Origin: Haliclona indistincta
Lineage: Eukaryota; Porifera; Demospongiae; Haplosclerida; Chalinidae
Length of the DNA stretch: 64,000 nt
Assembly: GCA_964017065.1 (NCBI GenBank)
Contig: OZ024783.1
Location: 14,258,040-14,322,039, forward strand
Direction: 5' to 3'
The translations under genes were made by a program, and so were the position numbers. The notes beneath the pieces were generated by a model, which saw nothing but the letters and a program-made list of their open reading frames with translations, did not search any database and was not told the origin of the DNA. The number at the start of each line of letters is the position of its first letter. Within the stretch, counting starts at the first letter, position 1. Positions 9,492 through 34,807 of the stretch are shown here, one piece after another.

Positions 9492-12085
9492 TGCATTACC
9501 AGCTAATAACGACATCCTGTTACAATTTCCGTATACTAAATTAACTTGTGTCCGTACACTTCCCTTAGTTAATGTATTAGTTCTATTGGGAGATGAACTT
9601 CTAGCAGTCATCCTGGCTGACGTGAACACAAATTTATATTTGCCCACCCCAGAGAGCAAACTTCAGCTCATTGGCTACTGATTAGTATAAAAAGTGTTGC
9701 AGAAAGGCAGCGAGAAAGCGTTCCAAAACGGGGTTGAAAGTCGCGACCGTCGCTCAATTGCAATTGTATTGGCGAGGTCTAAAAACATGGGTTTTTTTTC
9801 AAATTTTGAACGACTGTCGCTTGAAAAGCTTTAAACTTTTTTTATTTGCCTGCCCCAGGTTTGATATAGTGCCTTTTTAGGTATCGAATGGTATGGTCGA
9901 AATTTATACTGGGACATGGGAACACGTTCCCTTTTGGGGGTAAAGTTGGGTGATCTTCAAGTTCTTCCTCGTTGTACAAACAGTATCAACAGCTGCTTTT
10001 GTAAGTTCAAATTCAAATTTACGCAATGGCTAACACTGTATATGGTGTCTCTCTAGGTGCTCATAAGCCCTTTGTTGACGAAGAGATGGATTCTAGAAGT
10101 CACCGCGGGGCTTGCCGATCAGTGTCGCCGCCGAGTCATGCCGACCGAGATCGTCCCGCTGGCGTCTCTGTCAACATCGTGCTATTTCAGCAGGACACTG
10201 GAGCGATGGAGAGCAACGTCTTCAAGTCTTGTGCCCGACTGTGAACCAATGTAGACGGCATCATTACAAAGCTATACCAGCTACCTGGAGCTTCTGGCAT
10301 ACCGGTCTGTACCACCGAATGATAGCTATCGCATTGACATGTCTTTTGCGAGCGATTGGAGCTTACAGAGAGCATACTGTATAAAGGGCAAGTTTACTAG
10401 TCTTGGTGTGTATAAAGGAATAGTGTTGGCTTGTGCTTCAGACAGAGCACAAACCGAGCGACTGTTCCAAACAAGAATATGGAAGGTTAGCACGGTAGTA
10501 CACACTATAGCACCCACGAAATTTAGCCTACGGTACAGGTATGGGCTTCAGATACTCATGTATAGCTGCAGCAATGCTGCTAGTAGTGATGTGTGATAAT
10601 TATAAAGTCTATGGTGTCTTTTGGCAGAGCAATTGTTGTTGCATCTCGTCCCGGGAGGGCTATTGTAAAGAGGAGTCCTGCTGGATAGTGGATAGAGAGT
10701 CCTGCTGGATAGAGACATCACTCATTCTGCTAAACAGTATGTTTAATAAGATTCTCATAAACAGTGTGTGACTGGTGTTTCCCCCTCACAGATCTGTCGC
10801 CTGTTTGTATTGTCTTATCTTATTGTACTGTTTTAAACTGTTCAATCATACTTGATTATCACTGCATAGATAGAACAATACTAGCATGTATTCAAGTCTT
10901 TTCAAGAACAAAAGTTTAGAGAGTTCAATCGTAGTCGTCTCTGGATGCATTTCTTGAACTTAAAGCCTTGCCGAGAGAAAAAGGTAAAATCAGCATTGCT
11001 ACTGGAAGATCAAGAGGTCATTTACTTTGCTACTTGTGTCCAGACAAGGGCTTGCACTTGGTTTGAGACTGTTGCGAGAAACAAAGAAAGAGAGGTGTGG
11101 TCAACAATGTATGCAGCCAGCTATTGAGTCAGCAGCTTAGTGCTCTGTCTGAAGCACAAGCCAACACTATTCCTTTATACACACCACGACTAGTAAACTT
11201 GCCCTTTATACAGTATGCTCTCTGTAAGCTCCAATCGCTCGCAAAAGACGTGTCAATGCTATAGCTATCATTCGGTGGTACAGACGGTATGCCAGAAGCT
11301 CCAGGTAGCTGGTATAGCTTTGTAATGATGCCGTCTACATTGGTTCACAGTCGGGCACAAGAAGACGTTGCTCTCCATCGCTCCAGTGTCCTGCTGAAAT
11401 AGCACGATGTTGACAGAGACGCCAGCGGGACGATCTCGGTCGGCATGAGGCGGCGACACTGATCGGCAAGCCCCGCGGTGACTTCTAGAATCCATCTCGT
11501 CGTCAACAAAGGGCTTATGAGCACCTAGAGAGACACCAAGACAGTGTTAGCCATTGCGTAAATTTGAATTTGAACTTACAAAAGCAGCTGTTGATACTGT
11601 TTGTACAACGAGGAAGAACTTGAAAATCACCCAACTTTACCCCCAAAAGGGAACGTGTTCCCATGTCCCAGTATAAATTTCGACCATACCATTCGATACC
11701 TAAAAAGGCACTCTATCAAACCTGGGGCCGGCAAATAGAAAAAGTTTAAAGCTTTTCAAGCGACAGTCGTTCAAAATTTGAAAAAACCATGTTTTTAGAC
11801 CTCGCCAATACAATTGCAATTGAGCGACGGTCGCGACTTTCAACCCCGTTTTGGAACGCTTTCTCGCTGCCTTTCTGCAACACTTTTTATACCAATTAGT
11901 AGCCAATGAGCTGAAGTTTGCTCTCTGGGGTCGGCAAATATAAATTTGTGTTCACGTCAGCCAGGATGACTGCTAGAAGTTCATCTCCCAATAGAACTAA
12001 TACATTAACTAAGGGAAGTATACGGACACAAGTTAATTTAGTATACGGAAATTGTAACAGGATGTCGTTATTAGCTGGTAATGCA
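9492..12085. repeat. foldback element with ~950-bp inverted arms
   Basis: The left arm 9492-10450 and right arm 11140-12085 are near-identical reverse complements; a net length difference of about 13 bp shows only small indels. A 689-bp spacer (10451-11139) separates them. Both arms hold the same short frames, for example LPANNDILLQFPYTKLTCVR. The spacer holds no recognised transposase. Clear target duplications were not found. It lies about 230 bp beyond the truncated end of the Rab copy at 12318 and may have removed or displaced that gene's last exons. It could be a foldback transposon or a palindromic duplication. Confidence 0.85.
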
Positions 12086-12439
12086 CAGTAACGTGGTTTC
12101 AGCAACCTGGCATGCTCTGATGAAAAGTTTTTCAGGGGAGTATAGGCGTGGTTTCTCAATAAGCTGTCTCGCTAGTGTTGTTGTGCAGTTAGCGATGCGT
12201 TCGTAGCTGCTATACATCTGGGAATCTGGCCCATATAGCAATGTCGCCGCCTTATGAATATTAATTATTACCGAGCACCCTTAAAATGTGTTCAAATTGA
12301 GCCATAATTAAACTCACCTCTTTAACATCCGAAATCAATGATATAATATGGTCAAATGAACTCTCTTGAGTGACGTCATACAACAGCATAATACCCTGAG
12401 AAGAAGAATTTGATGACGACCAAGAAAACACACACTTAA

Positions 12440-13030
12440 CCCTTTAATTACTAAATTATCTTGCTGGAATTTTAACCTCGCAAATGCTGACCAATTCTCT
12501 TGCGAATATCTCAAGTGTCTTTTGTGCTACAGGCCTCAAATTTGTGTCCTTTTTCGCCAGCGAGTAGCTGCAATTGCTCCCACTCAAGTCGATCAATATG
12601 CTCCTACCACTTCGGAAGTGAAGCCAATAAAGTGCAGCGACCTCGTCAAATTTTGCTCAAATTCAGTACTTTGGGGCTGGCTACTGAAATGTACATACAA
12701 ATAGCAGTGGTTTTTGTGAGTCCAAAATGTAGCCCAGATCATGGAGAATGTGTAAAAATGTGTTTTCCAAGCGTCATCAAGCCGTAAAATGTCCAAATTT
12801 TCTCACTGCCCATTATTTTATTAAAATGTTGTGAAATTTGCACTGAAGCCATATAAATGCAGTGCGCCAATACGTTTGGCGGAGGACTGTCCCCAAAACC
12901 ACTGGATTTTCTACGGTTATTTGTATTATTCAATTTAGCTTAATTTAGCTTAATTTCGAAATATTTTGTGACAAAGTTATGGTGTCTGAAGTATGTATGA
13001 CGCCGAATAGCGTCATTAGGGCTTAAAGGG
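12440..13030. mobile_element. TTAA-flanked (piggyBac-type) MITE, copy A
   Basis: A 591-bp element with terminal ccctttaa...ttaaaggg inverted ends, flanked by TTAA at 12436-12439 and 13031-13034. CCC-starting ends with TTAA duplication are characteristic of piggyBac-type elements. A second full copy lies inverted at 40417-41005 and a truncated one at 63393-63668. The paralogous intron near 54340-54370 lacks it. Confidence 0.85.
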
Positions 13031-13118
13031 TTAAACATACAGATGCGTCCATACATGCACGCATGGTTATAGCAACACTGAAATCCGAGAAATTAAAGAG
13101 TTGATATCATCATGAACT

Positions 13119-13674
13119 TAGTCTCGTACCCAGGCCTATTGAGAAGAGATAAGGCCTGGTATCTACTGTTTGGGCATGCGCGGGTAGCGGTGGATTTCCA
13201 CCGCCGCCGGTTATCATCGTACACGTTTGTAGTACGTGATGAATATTCATCGATTTTCTTGCAGTTCTTGAAGCTCTCCTGTTTGTAATCTACACTGATG
13301 ACTTTATTGTATAGCCTTTCTTAAAGCTCTGCCACAAAAGCAGAAGTACGATATAATAATTGGATGCTCCTGGTAGCGGAAACGAGCGACATCGATCGAC
13401 AATAGCAGCGTGAACTGTCACGTGATTAAGCACTATCGCGTATGCAGGCTCACCACAAAGTTATTCGTCGAATTCAGGGCTAGAGCTGACAATCGAGCTG
13501 CTTCTAAGCCAGTTGTTTATAAGCCTAATAACTTAGGCGTGGCCTGAATAACTGCTACCATGTTTTCATGACGAAATCAGAACATTTTACAGTAAAATGG
13601 ATATTTAGCGCATGCATGTGCAGTAGATACCAGGCGCTTATTTCTTCTCCTGACTAGTGCCTGGTACGAGGCTA
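13119..13674. mobile_element. Mutator-type MITE with 9-bp target duplication, second member
   Basis: 556 bp; left end tagtctcgtacccaggc, right end the inverted counterpart ctggtacgaggcta, with tcatgaact at 13110-13118 and again at 13675-13683. The Rab paralogue at about 54421-54455 has the same flanking intron sequence with a single tcatgaact and no insert, so the empty site is visible in this window. Confidence 0.92.
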
Positions 13675-14598
13675 TCATGAACTATGAGTCCCATTCCAAT
13701 GCTGATGTTTACATATAGACAAATGGATGCACACATTTACAAGTATATCATCATAATGATAATTATTGTGGTACATGGTGACTATGCAGTTCAGAGAAAA
13801 TAATAGCTGGGCAAACTATCTAAAATTGTGTCTTTGTGTGGAACACTGCTTACCATGGCACGCTCATAGTATTGCATTCTCAAGGGTCTGAAGCGTTCCT
13901 GACCAGCAGTGTCCCATATCCGTAGCTTGATCTTCTTACCATCAACATCAACAGTACGGATCCTAAAATCAACACCTGACAGTACAAGATATAAACTTTC
14001 TTTGCCATGTACAGAGTGACAGCTAATCAGTGGTGTGTCTGTAATGATGATATGACACTGAATATAACTCTCTCACCACATGTTGATAAAATTGATGTAT
14101 CGAAGGTAGCGTCAGCAAATCTCTTGAGTAAACAAGACTTTCCCACTCCACTGTCTCCTATGAGGAGAATCTCGTAGAAAAAGTCATATAGCTGAGTCAT
14201 GCTGTATATACATCCCGGAAGTCACGTGGCAAAGGCGTGGTTTGACTCGCGCCCCGCCCCCTGAACAGTTTCGCCCTCGCCCCAGGGCTCAGGCACTGAC
14301 ACGTCAGTGCAGTGACTCCAGTGATCTGATGAGGGACGTGAGGATGCTCAGCTGGTCCACACAGACAGCAGCAATCATTATCAGGTAACCAAGGGTGGGT
14401 GTTGAGATAGAAATATATAAAATGACAGAACATACCAGTGTATAGCCCCCTGCAGCTAATTGTATACCGTAAATAAGCCCACTCCTACTCGTAGTGCTCG
14501 CCCACGCATACGCCATTTTATTGGTCAATACGTGCATCATGGCGTATGTGGACACCTTGGCTGCTCCGGAAAAGCGACGATATAAAGAAAAACTTCAA

Positions 14599-15249
14599 GG
14601 TGGCGGGTTCAGAAATTACAATAAAAATTTATTCATAAGAAAATACGGGAATGTGTGGCAAATACACGAAATTTTTGCTGGTTAATTAATAATTAGAATA
14701 GTTAGATAACATTGTGGTTTTCAACTTTTGGTAGTCTCCATAAAAGTACGCGGATTATTATACACACTTTTATTATGACGCCTGATATTCGCAATTTTTT
14801 GTTAATTCCAGATCTGATAGCTTCAAGATGTGCAGCCTGGTGTTCTTCGTGGGACTATGCATGCATTTTAATCATGATAACTTTTTGCTCGAGTTATGCT
14901 CGCCAGAGTGGTGCGTGGGCGTACACGATCGCTCAGTTGGCGGCCTTAGAAGCTGGGGATCGGCTAATCCATGCATAGTCCCGTGACCAGGTACATAACA
15001 AAGCTCTGTAGCGAATAATAGCTTGATTGAATGTTGTCTGTAAAACTGAGCCGTCACAAACCACCCCGTTTTTTAGCCGATGAGCTACAAGCGTTGATTC
15101 TTATTCGTAGCGCTGCGTATTTTACATACAGTAAGTATACAATAATACAAATGTGTGGTGTAAGTTTTCTTCTTCTGTCCTGTACAGAAAGTAAAAAATA
15201 CGGTTAGCAAAAAGTCACTCGCTAATGATATTCATGCGCACCCGCCACC
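14599..15249. mobile_element. 651-bp inverted-end insertion in the SWIM/YqaJ gene
   Basis: Ends ggtggcgggt...acccgccacc are inverted, and the gene reading resumes right after 15249. No coding content was recognised and the target duplication is unclear, so class is not assigned. Confidence 0.6.
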
Positions 15250-16148
15250 TTAATACTGCAATGACCCTGCAGCGCTGGTAGATCCATTTGCTGTTGAAAA
15301 GGAAAAGTGGAAAGATGATGTGAGCTTGTGGCCAGCAATAGAGTTAGGACAGATTTACACATATCTGGTTGATTCACCTGGGCAGTTCACTCGTGAGAAG
15401 ATGAACGCATACAAAAGCTTAGATGCCTTCAACTATTATAAGGTAACCATAATTTATAAGCAGTGACAGAATGAACATCATGGTGTCATACACAGCGGCT
15501 GGATACAAACTGTACTACTCTATGACATTGGGACCAACAGCTTACTTAAAGCCAAGATCAGAGCATCACAGCTAGCGTATGGCAACCTATCATCATGCAT
15601 GGGTTTGTGTCGAGAAGAAGACTGGTTCAGTGATTACAGGCCATTGTAGCTGTATGGCAGGGTTAGTGATAATATTGTGTACAGTAATCATTATTGACTT
15701 ATTTTTATTATAGTTGCGGAGAGATTTGTTCACAAGTGGCAGCAATACTTTTCAAGATAAAAGCGTGTATTCGATTGAAAATAGGGAGTCAAATTAAAGC
15801 TGCACAGATTTGCACTGCGTCTGGAATCAGGCATTTTCAAAGAATGTATGTGTTCACTAGAAATAATGGCAATTATTACTGAAATGTTATTCTTTAGGTT
15901 CAGCCATCTAAAGTAGTTGATATTCACTTTTTCAAGCCTAATAAGAAAAGAATGTCGAAGGAAGCTGAGATAGCCGCATACCAATAATGAGAAAAGAAAG
16001 CGAGTGGATCTTGTTTGTCCTAAACCGAAACTGTAACCTTCAGAGGTTTATGACAAGTTGTTTGAATGCAATCCCAATGCTGCTGTTTTTTCCGTATTGC
16101 CGGGTTACTCACACCAGACACGTACTGAGGAATTGCAGCAAGAAAAAA

Positions 16149-17517
16149 GCACCAAAGGTGCAGATGCCTCGGTGCAGTAGCATGTATGCTAGCCTGCAAT
16201 TAGCAGATGCATATGACAGCACGTATGCATGCAGTAGATCAATGGAAGCATCAATCAGTTCCATGGAAGCACGCAATGTGCACTGAAGCTGCAGTAGAAG
16301 TGACCAGCAGATCCATGGAACATTCAGGCAAGCAGCAGATCATAGCAACAGTGCTATGGAAGCACAGGCTATAGTGGCAGCTATCCAGCAGCAGCAGATC
16401 ATAGCAACAGTGCTATGGAAGCACAGGCTAGTGACAGCTACATGTATCCAGCAGCAGCAGATCATAGCAACAGTGCTATGGAAGCACAGGCTATAGTGGC
16501 AGCTATCCAGCAGCAGCAGATCATAGCAACAGTGCTATGGAAGCACAGCTGGCTAGTGACAGCTATCCAGCAGCAGCAGATCATAGCAACAGTACTATGG
16601 AAGCACAGGTTAGTGACAGCTATCCAGCAGCAGCAGATCATATAGCAACAGTGCTATGGAAGCACAGGCTAGTGACAGCTATCCAGCAGCAGCAGATCAT
16701 AGCAACAGTACTATGGAAGCACAGGCTAGTGACAGGGGCTATCCAGCAACAGCAGATCATAGCAACAGTGCTATGGAAGCACAGGCTATAGTGACAGCTA
16801 TCCAGCAACAGCAGATCATAGCAACAGTGCTATGGAAGCACAGGCTATAGTGGCAGCTATCCAGCAGCAGCAGATCATAGCAACAGTGCCATGGAAGCAC
16901 AGGCTAGTGACAGCTATCCAGCAGCAGCAGATCAAAGCAACAGTGCTATGGAAGCACAGGCTAGTGACAGCTATCCAGCAGCAGCAGATCATATAGCAAC
17001 AGTGCTATGGAAGTGCAGGCTAGTAGCAGCTATCCAGCAACTGTACAAGCTGTTGTACAAAAGTTGTATTGAAGCCAAACAGAATATTAAATGCTCAAGT
17101 GTAGCTGGGCGTGACTTAACTGCTCTGCTCGCTCCGGCTCACCTGTCGAGCAGCTAAGTGAACACGCTTTCGCTCGCTAGTTTCACTGCTGCCAATGGAG
17201 TCGCGCGAGCTGTACTATCACAGATCAAGCCTTCAAGTTGCACTTTAGCCATCTGTAGACAGTTTTGTCTATGAAGTAGGCCCGAGCGCTCAAGACGGCT
17301 GTTTAGGTTAGAAAATCACGCCATAACTTCAAAACAAAGGCTTTAATAGCAAATCTGTCAAATTTGATTTTCATAAACTATCGAGATCTACCTGTATTGC
17401 AAGTTTCAGCGCTTAGTAGCAAGCGGTTGCTGAGTTACGCATTGCGAACACACACACACACACACACACAAACGAACAGACTACTGTATGCCTCGTGGCT
17501 CCGCCCACACCTCGGCA
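16149..17517. mobile_element. VNTR-bearing short element, copy 1
   Basis: An element starting gcaccaaaggtgcag...tgcctcggtgcagtag and ending in tggctccgccc...cctcggca, inserted in the SWIM/YqaJ gene: coding similarity stops at about 16148 and resumes at 17519. The 3' part (17040-17517, including a (CA)n run at 17451-17470) matches 46670-47112. The inside is a 57-bp tandem repeat in this copy but a 24-bp repeat in the copy at 46371-47112. Confidence 0.75.
16317..17035. repeat. 57-bp minisatellite
   Basis: About 12 imperfect copies of a unit built on atccagcagcagcagatcat and gctatggaagcacagg. The usual length is 57 bp with variants a few bases longer. Because 57 is a multiple of three and few stops occur, long repetitive open frames arise; these are not considered genes. 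Confidence 0.9.
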
Positions 17518-18588
17518 TAACAACATCAGTAGACCCTGACCCCACTCTTCCAATTCCATTGCATCAACTATATGAGCCAAGATTCGAGACATTCTCTGTT
17601 GCTGAATTGCAGGAACTATGCTCGAAAACAGCAAAAGCCATCACAGTAACCCATGAAGAAGCTGAATTTCTGCAAAAGGTAACTATCAGGCAATCAAATT
17701 GTACAACCTGGCATGAACACCAAAAAGGACGACTTACTGCTTCACATTTCAATGCTGTATGTCGACATGTTGATGCTGCCTCTCAAATCTACCCGAAAGC
17801 TATCGTGAAAAGGATTATGCAGTACTACACAAGTGTGGAGAATGTCCCTGCATTGAAATGGGGCAGAGATAATGAAGACAGGGCTCGTAATGAATACATA
17901 GAGTATGCAAAAGGCAAGCACAACAATTTGGTGGTACATCCGTCAGGTCTTGTGGTTCATCCGAACCATCCATTACTTGGAGCCTCTCCAGATGATATTG
18001 TATGTTGTGATTGTTGTCAAAAACATGTTCTAGAGACCAAGTGTCCCTATAAGTATAGGTCTACATCGCCTATTGCCGATATACCATTGTGTGATCCTAA
18101 TTTCTGTTTGCAAAAGAGTGTTAACGGTGATGTGCATCTTTCACCGGCTCACCCTTATTACTATCAAGTTCAAGGACAAATTGCATTATGTGATGTGACG
18201 TGTTGCGATTTTGTGTGCTGGACTGAAAAAGGAGTGTTTGTTGAAGGGATTGTAAGAAATTAGAACTTCATCACAGAAATGATTCCAAAGCTTGAGAAGT
18301 TTTTCACCTCAAGATTGTTGCCAGAACTGTTGACCCGAAAGATTGAGTCTTCTGAATTAGAGGCGTTTGAAAGTGATAAAGAGAATGAAATTTATTGTGT
18401 TTGTCGCGGGCCCGAATCAGGAATGATGATTGAGTGTGACAATGTAGAATGTGATATACAATGGTTCCATTATAAATGTGTAGGAATCAAACGTAAGCCA
18501 TGTGGTAAATGGTTCTGTAATAAATGCAGATAAATGTAATAATTATTGTTTGTTGACATGAAATTTAATAATTTTTGTTATTACAACA

Positions 18589-19300
18589 TCATTGTGGTAC
18601 TACAGAATTAGACATATTTGCGAGAGCAGCAGTAACTATTAGAATCCTGTCGATGGTGCAGTTTATTCTGTCTGCATCTGAGGGGCATTTTAGCAGACTG
18701 ATGGGCAAAGTATTGCTCAGAATCTTGTACTTTTTCCTCATCTGGCCAATTACACGTTCCACATGAATTCGTACTCTAGCTAATTGCCTGGTTTTTTCCA
18801 CTTCTCTTTGAGACAACTGTTGTTTTCCTCTCGTAAAAGCAGGTATAAGTAACCGTGAACCACATACTGCTAAATCTTCAGCTATTGTGAAACCCCTGTC
18901 TGCCATTATGTCATTACCATACTCAACTTTATCCAAAAATCCATGCACACCAGTCCTTTGTGTAATTTCTTTGTCTGAAACACGTCCACCCCAGGCTTGT
19001 GATATAAATGATATACATCCAGTGGGAGCAATGCCAATTAGAGCCTTTACAGTGTTGTGTTTCTTATAATTACTATTATGTGGTTGCTCGAGCCTCAAAA
19101 GCAGTTGGACGTTCTATAAATACTTCAAAACAATCAATAACACACTTGACTTTCGAAAAATGCTTTTTGAAACAAGAGTGTAGGTTTTCACGAAGCGTGA
19201 CAGAATCTGGCCAGCATAATTATAAGACACTTGAGTTCTATGCTCATACTAGAAATCCATTTCTATTATGAGTATTAAAGACGCCAAGTGCCTCTGTTTG
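18589..19300 (-). pseudogene. DDE_4-type transposase (HARBI/ISL2EU-like), 5'-degraded
   Basis: The open part (19098-18589) contains YKKHNTVKALIGIAPTG, AWGGRVSDKEIT, DIMADRGFTI, IPAFTRGKQQLS, ARVRIHVERVIGQMRKKY and LPISLL, the usual C-terminal two thirds of a DDE_4 transposase with catalytic D in MADRG and E in HVER. Upstream (to about 19300), after a frame break, CVIDCFEVFIERP supplies the first catalytic aspartate region. No THAP or other N-terminal DNA-binding domain is left. It ends 56 bp from the PHD finger of the convergent SWIM/YqaJ gene, supporting a common two-gene element. Confidence 0.8.
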
Positions 19301-19499
19301 ACTGAGAAATGTCTGTGGACCATGCGCAATGCTGCACATGGAGCCTGAGAGACTATTCACATGGGCAGACACCGCGGTACAGCAACTTCTCTTCTACCAT
19401 CTGTGCTTCTACATTATTTTAACAATCATAAAACGTGGCTGGCGTGGTTTAACGACTACACAGCACTTGTTACACCACAATCAGCTGGTCTCTCTTGGG

Positions 19500-19790
19500 C
19501 CTATAAGCAACTATCCAACCGAGATTGAGCTTTTAAAGATGTCGGGCTATTATCAGCTAACCACCGCCATTGCATTCAACTTTCAGCGTGATGACCTACG
19601 ATCTATTCCCTGTGCTCAAAAGATGCTGGTCTCTCATTCAAAGAGCTCATTTTCCTCCGTGACTTGCTCGCCTCGTAATCACGGTCTGCTCAAGAAACTG
19701 AGCTACCTCTGACTAAACAATAACCAACTGAAGGACATACAGCTGTATATTTCAGGAGATATGGTGGAAGAAGAGAGACTTGGGCATGTC
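19500..19790 (+). pseudogene. degenerate leucine-rich repeat exon
   Basis: Translation shows LTTAIAFNFQRDDLRSIP and, after an in-frame stop, LNNNQLKDIQ, both with LRR spacing. It lies upstream of and on the same strand as the LRRK-like gene, so it may be a decayed 5' LRR exon separated by repeat insertion (20197-20410). Confidence 0.45.
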
Positions 19791-20196
19791 TATTGACGAG
19801 ACCAATTTAAGAAAAAGAACTCAATCGTACGGTGAACGTCTTCCAATTGATTCAGCTCGCCAAGGGTTATGCACAGTGCATAACCCTGTGCATAACCATG
19901 CAAGCAGGGTTTTGCACAGTGCATAAAACAGTTTTTGTGAATATTAATTAGGCGAACTGTTACCCGTCACCTTAAGTCTGCACTCCTGTATTACTTATTT
20001 GACTTATGCTTACTTGTATCATTAACTCAGTTTGCCATTTTTTTCTTTTTTTAATCTTTGCCAAAGGCAGGTGTGACCAACTAGTGAAAGCTAATACAAA
20101 GGCCAACCAGTGAAAAACAGGACACACAAAAGGAAAAAAGACAGATAGCCAAAGAAATGTAAACAGTAAAGTCAGTGGAAGTATTAATAAAAAATA

Positions 20197-20410
20197 AAGC
20201 ACCCTTGAAAGATGCAGATGCCTCGGTGCAGTAGATCGGTGCTGTATGCTAGCATGCAATTAGCAGATGCATAATTACGACAGCACGTATGCATGCAGTA
20301 GATCTATTGAAGCATCAAAACAGTATCGTGCAAGCAGCAGAACCATGGAACCATGCAAGCAGCAGAACTAAGCATGCAAGCAGCAGAACTATGGAAGCAT
20401 GCAAGCATTA
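20197..20410. mobile_element. VNTR-bearing short element, truncated copy 3
   Basis: Shares gatgcctcggtgcagtag, the agcatgcaattagcag segment and the 24-bp agcatgcaagcagcagaac repeat with 46371-46650, but lacks the 3' half of the element. Confidence 0.65.
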
Positions 20411-20623
20411 GATCACGAACTGCCATCACGCGACGTGTCGTTTGCTCTGCAATACGACCGGCTCAGCTCAGCAGGCTGTCGAACGGCCAATGATCACGTG
20501 AGCTGGTCCGCGCGGTCCGGTCCGGTCCGCATTTGAGCCCGTACCGTTACTAGGCGCTCTGCGAAAGAGTCTCTGGTACCAGTAAGCATAGCAGTCATGA
20601 TCTACAGAGCCAGCTACATGTAG

Positions 20624-34435
<13,812 letters not shown>

Positions 34436-34512
34436 ATTGTGTTGTTTCAATACTTTGTTTGTGTTTAAACGTTGTTCAGGTCTAACAATTATTTTTATTT
34501 ATTATTAACTAG

Positions 34513-34518
34513 GAATAA
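34513..34518 (+). terminator. polyadenylation signal of the LRRK-like gene
   Basis: AATAAA about 80 bp after the stop codon at 34433-34435, a normal distance for a polyadenylation hexamer. No closer hexamer is present. Confidence 0.5.
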
Positions 34519-34765
34519 ATTTGTGAAAATAACAATAATATTCATCTTTCAAACCCACAGTAGAAACAGAAAGAGCGATAATAGAATGTAATTAGCGCAT
34601 TCCTTTGTGCGTGGGCGTTAAAATAAAGCTACAAGCTTTCCGCCGATCTTGTGTTGTTTTGTCTATGTACACGCTTTCCGCGGCTGCTGTTGGCTAATCG
34701 TAGACGACACGCCATTTTAACAGTCAGTGCCAGTGTTCTTTGGTAGCTTTACCGCTGTGAAGTCG

Positions 34766-34807
34766 ATGAATGTCGACCCAGCTCTGCCCTTTTCATGCGT
34801 TGGTTAA
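34766..34807 (+). promoter_or_regulatory. upstream ORF overlapping the galactosyltransferase start
   Basis: A 13-codon frame (MNVDPALPFSCVG) starts at 34766 and stops at 34807, overlapping the main ATG at 34795 in a different frame. If the transcript starts upstream, it could lower initiation at the main ATG. Confidence 0.45.

Larger units (their letters stand above)
12318..14200 (-). pseudogene. Rab-like small GTPase, 3'-truncated copy A
   Basis: Three exons on the minus strand: 14200-14077 ([23 protein letters not shown]1), 13975-13854 (WDTAGQE, G3) and 12395-12318 (GIMLLYDVTQESSFD). Lengths 124/122/78 nt and splice phases match the other Rab copies exactly. The three exons that would carry G4 (NKxD), G5 (SAK) and the C-terminus are missing before the inverted repeat begins at 12085. 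Intron 2 (12396-13853) carries two transposon insertions, 12440-13030 and 13119-13674. The remaining coding exons are open, so truncation may be fairly recent. Confidence 0.85.
14539..18533 (+). pseudogene. SWIM / YqaJ-nuclease / PHD protein of a DNA transposon, disrupted
   Basis: Pieces in order: 14539-14598 (MAYVDTLAAPEKRRYKEKLQ), 15250-15442 (FAVEKEKWKDDVSLWPAI...FTREKMNAYKSL), 15496-15661 and an exon from 15714, which together give a SWIM-type zinc motif (CSCMAG then CGEICSQVAAILFK), a further segment to about 16148, then 17519-18263, a YqaJ-type recombinase/exonuclease domain (GRLTASHFNAVCR, WGRDNEDRARNEY, LGASPDDIV, ETKCPYKYR), and 18279-18533, a PHD finger (YCVCRGPESGMMIECD...WFHYKC...WFCNKCR). 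A stop (TAG at 18261) separates YqaJ and PHD, there is a frame slip before the SWIM motif, and two other elements interrupt it. It converges on a DDE transposase, a pairing I recall for ISL2EU-type transposons. Confidence 0.75.

Noticed and set aside
10026..10771. Several 60-90-codon frames in the arm and spacer of the long inverted repeat.
   Set aside because: No domain similarity, and the arm frames are mirrored in the other arm because the DNA is duplicated, not because of coding constraint that could be shown.
12500..12787. A 95-codon frame also present in the inverted copy near 40667-40930.
   Set aside because: Both lie within young copies of the same non-autonomous TTAA element; conservation is expected from recent spread, and no domain is recognisable.
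16317..17035. Regularly spaced repeats that might suggest a CRISPR array.
   Set aside because: Units are contiguous tandem copies without unique spacers, in a eukaryotic, spliced-gene context.
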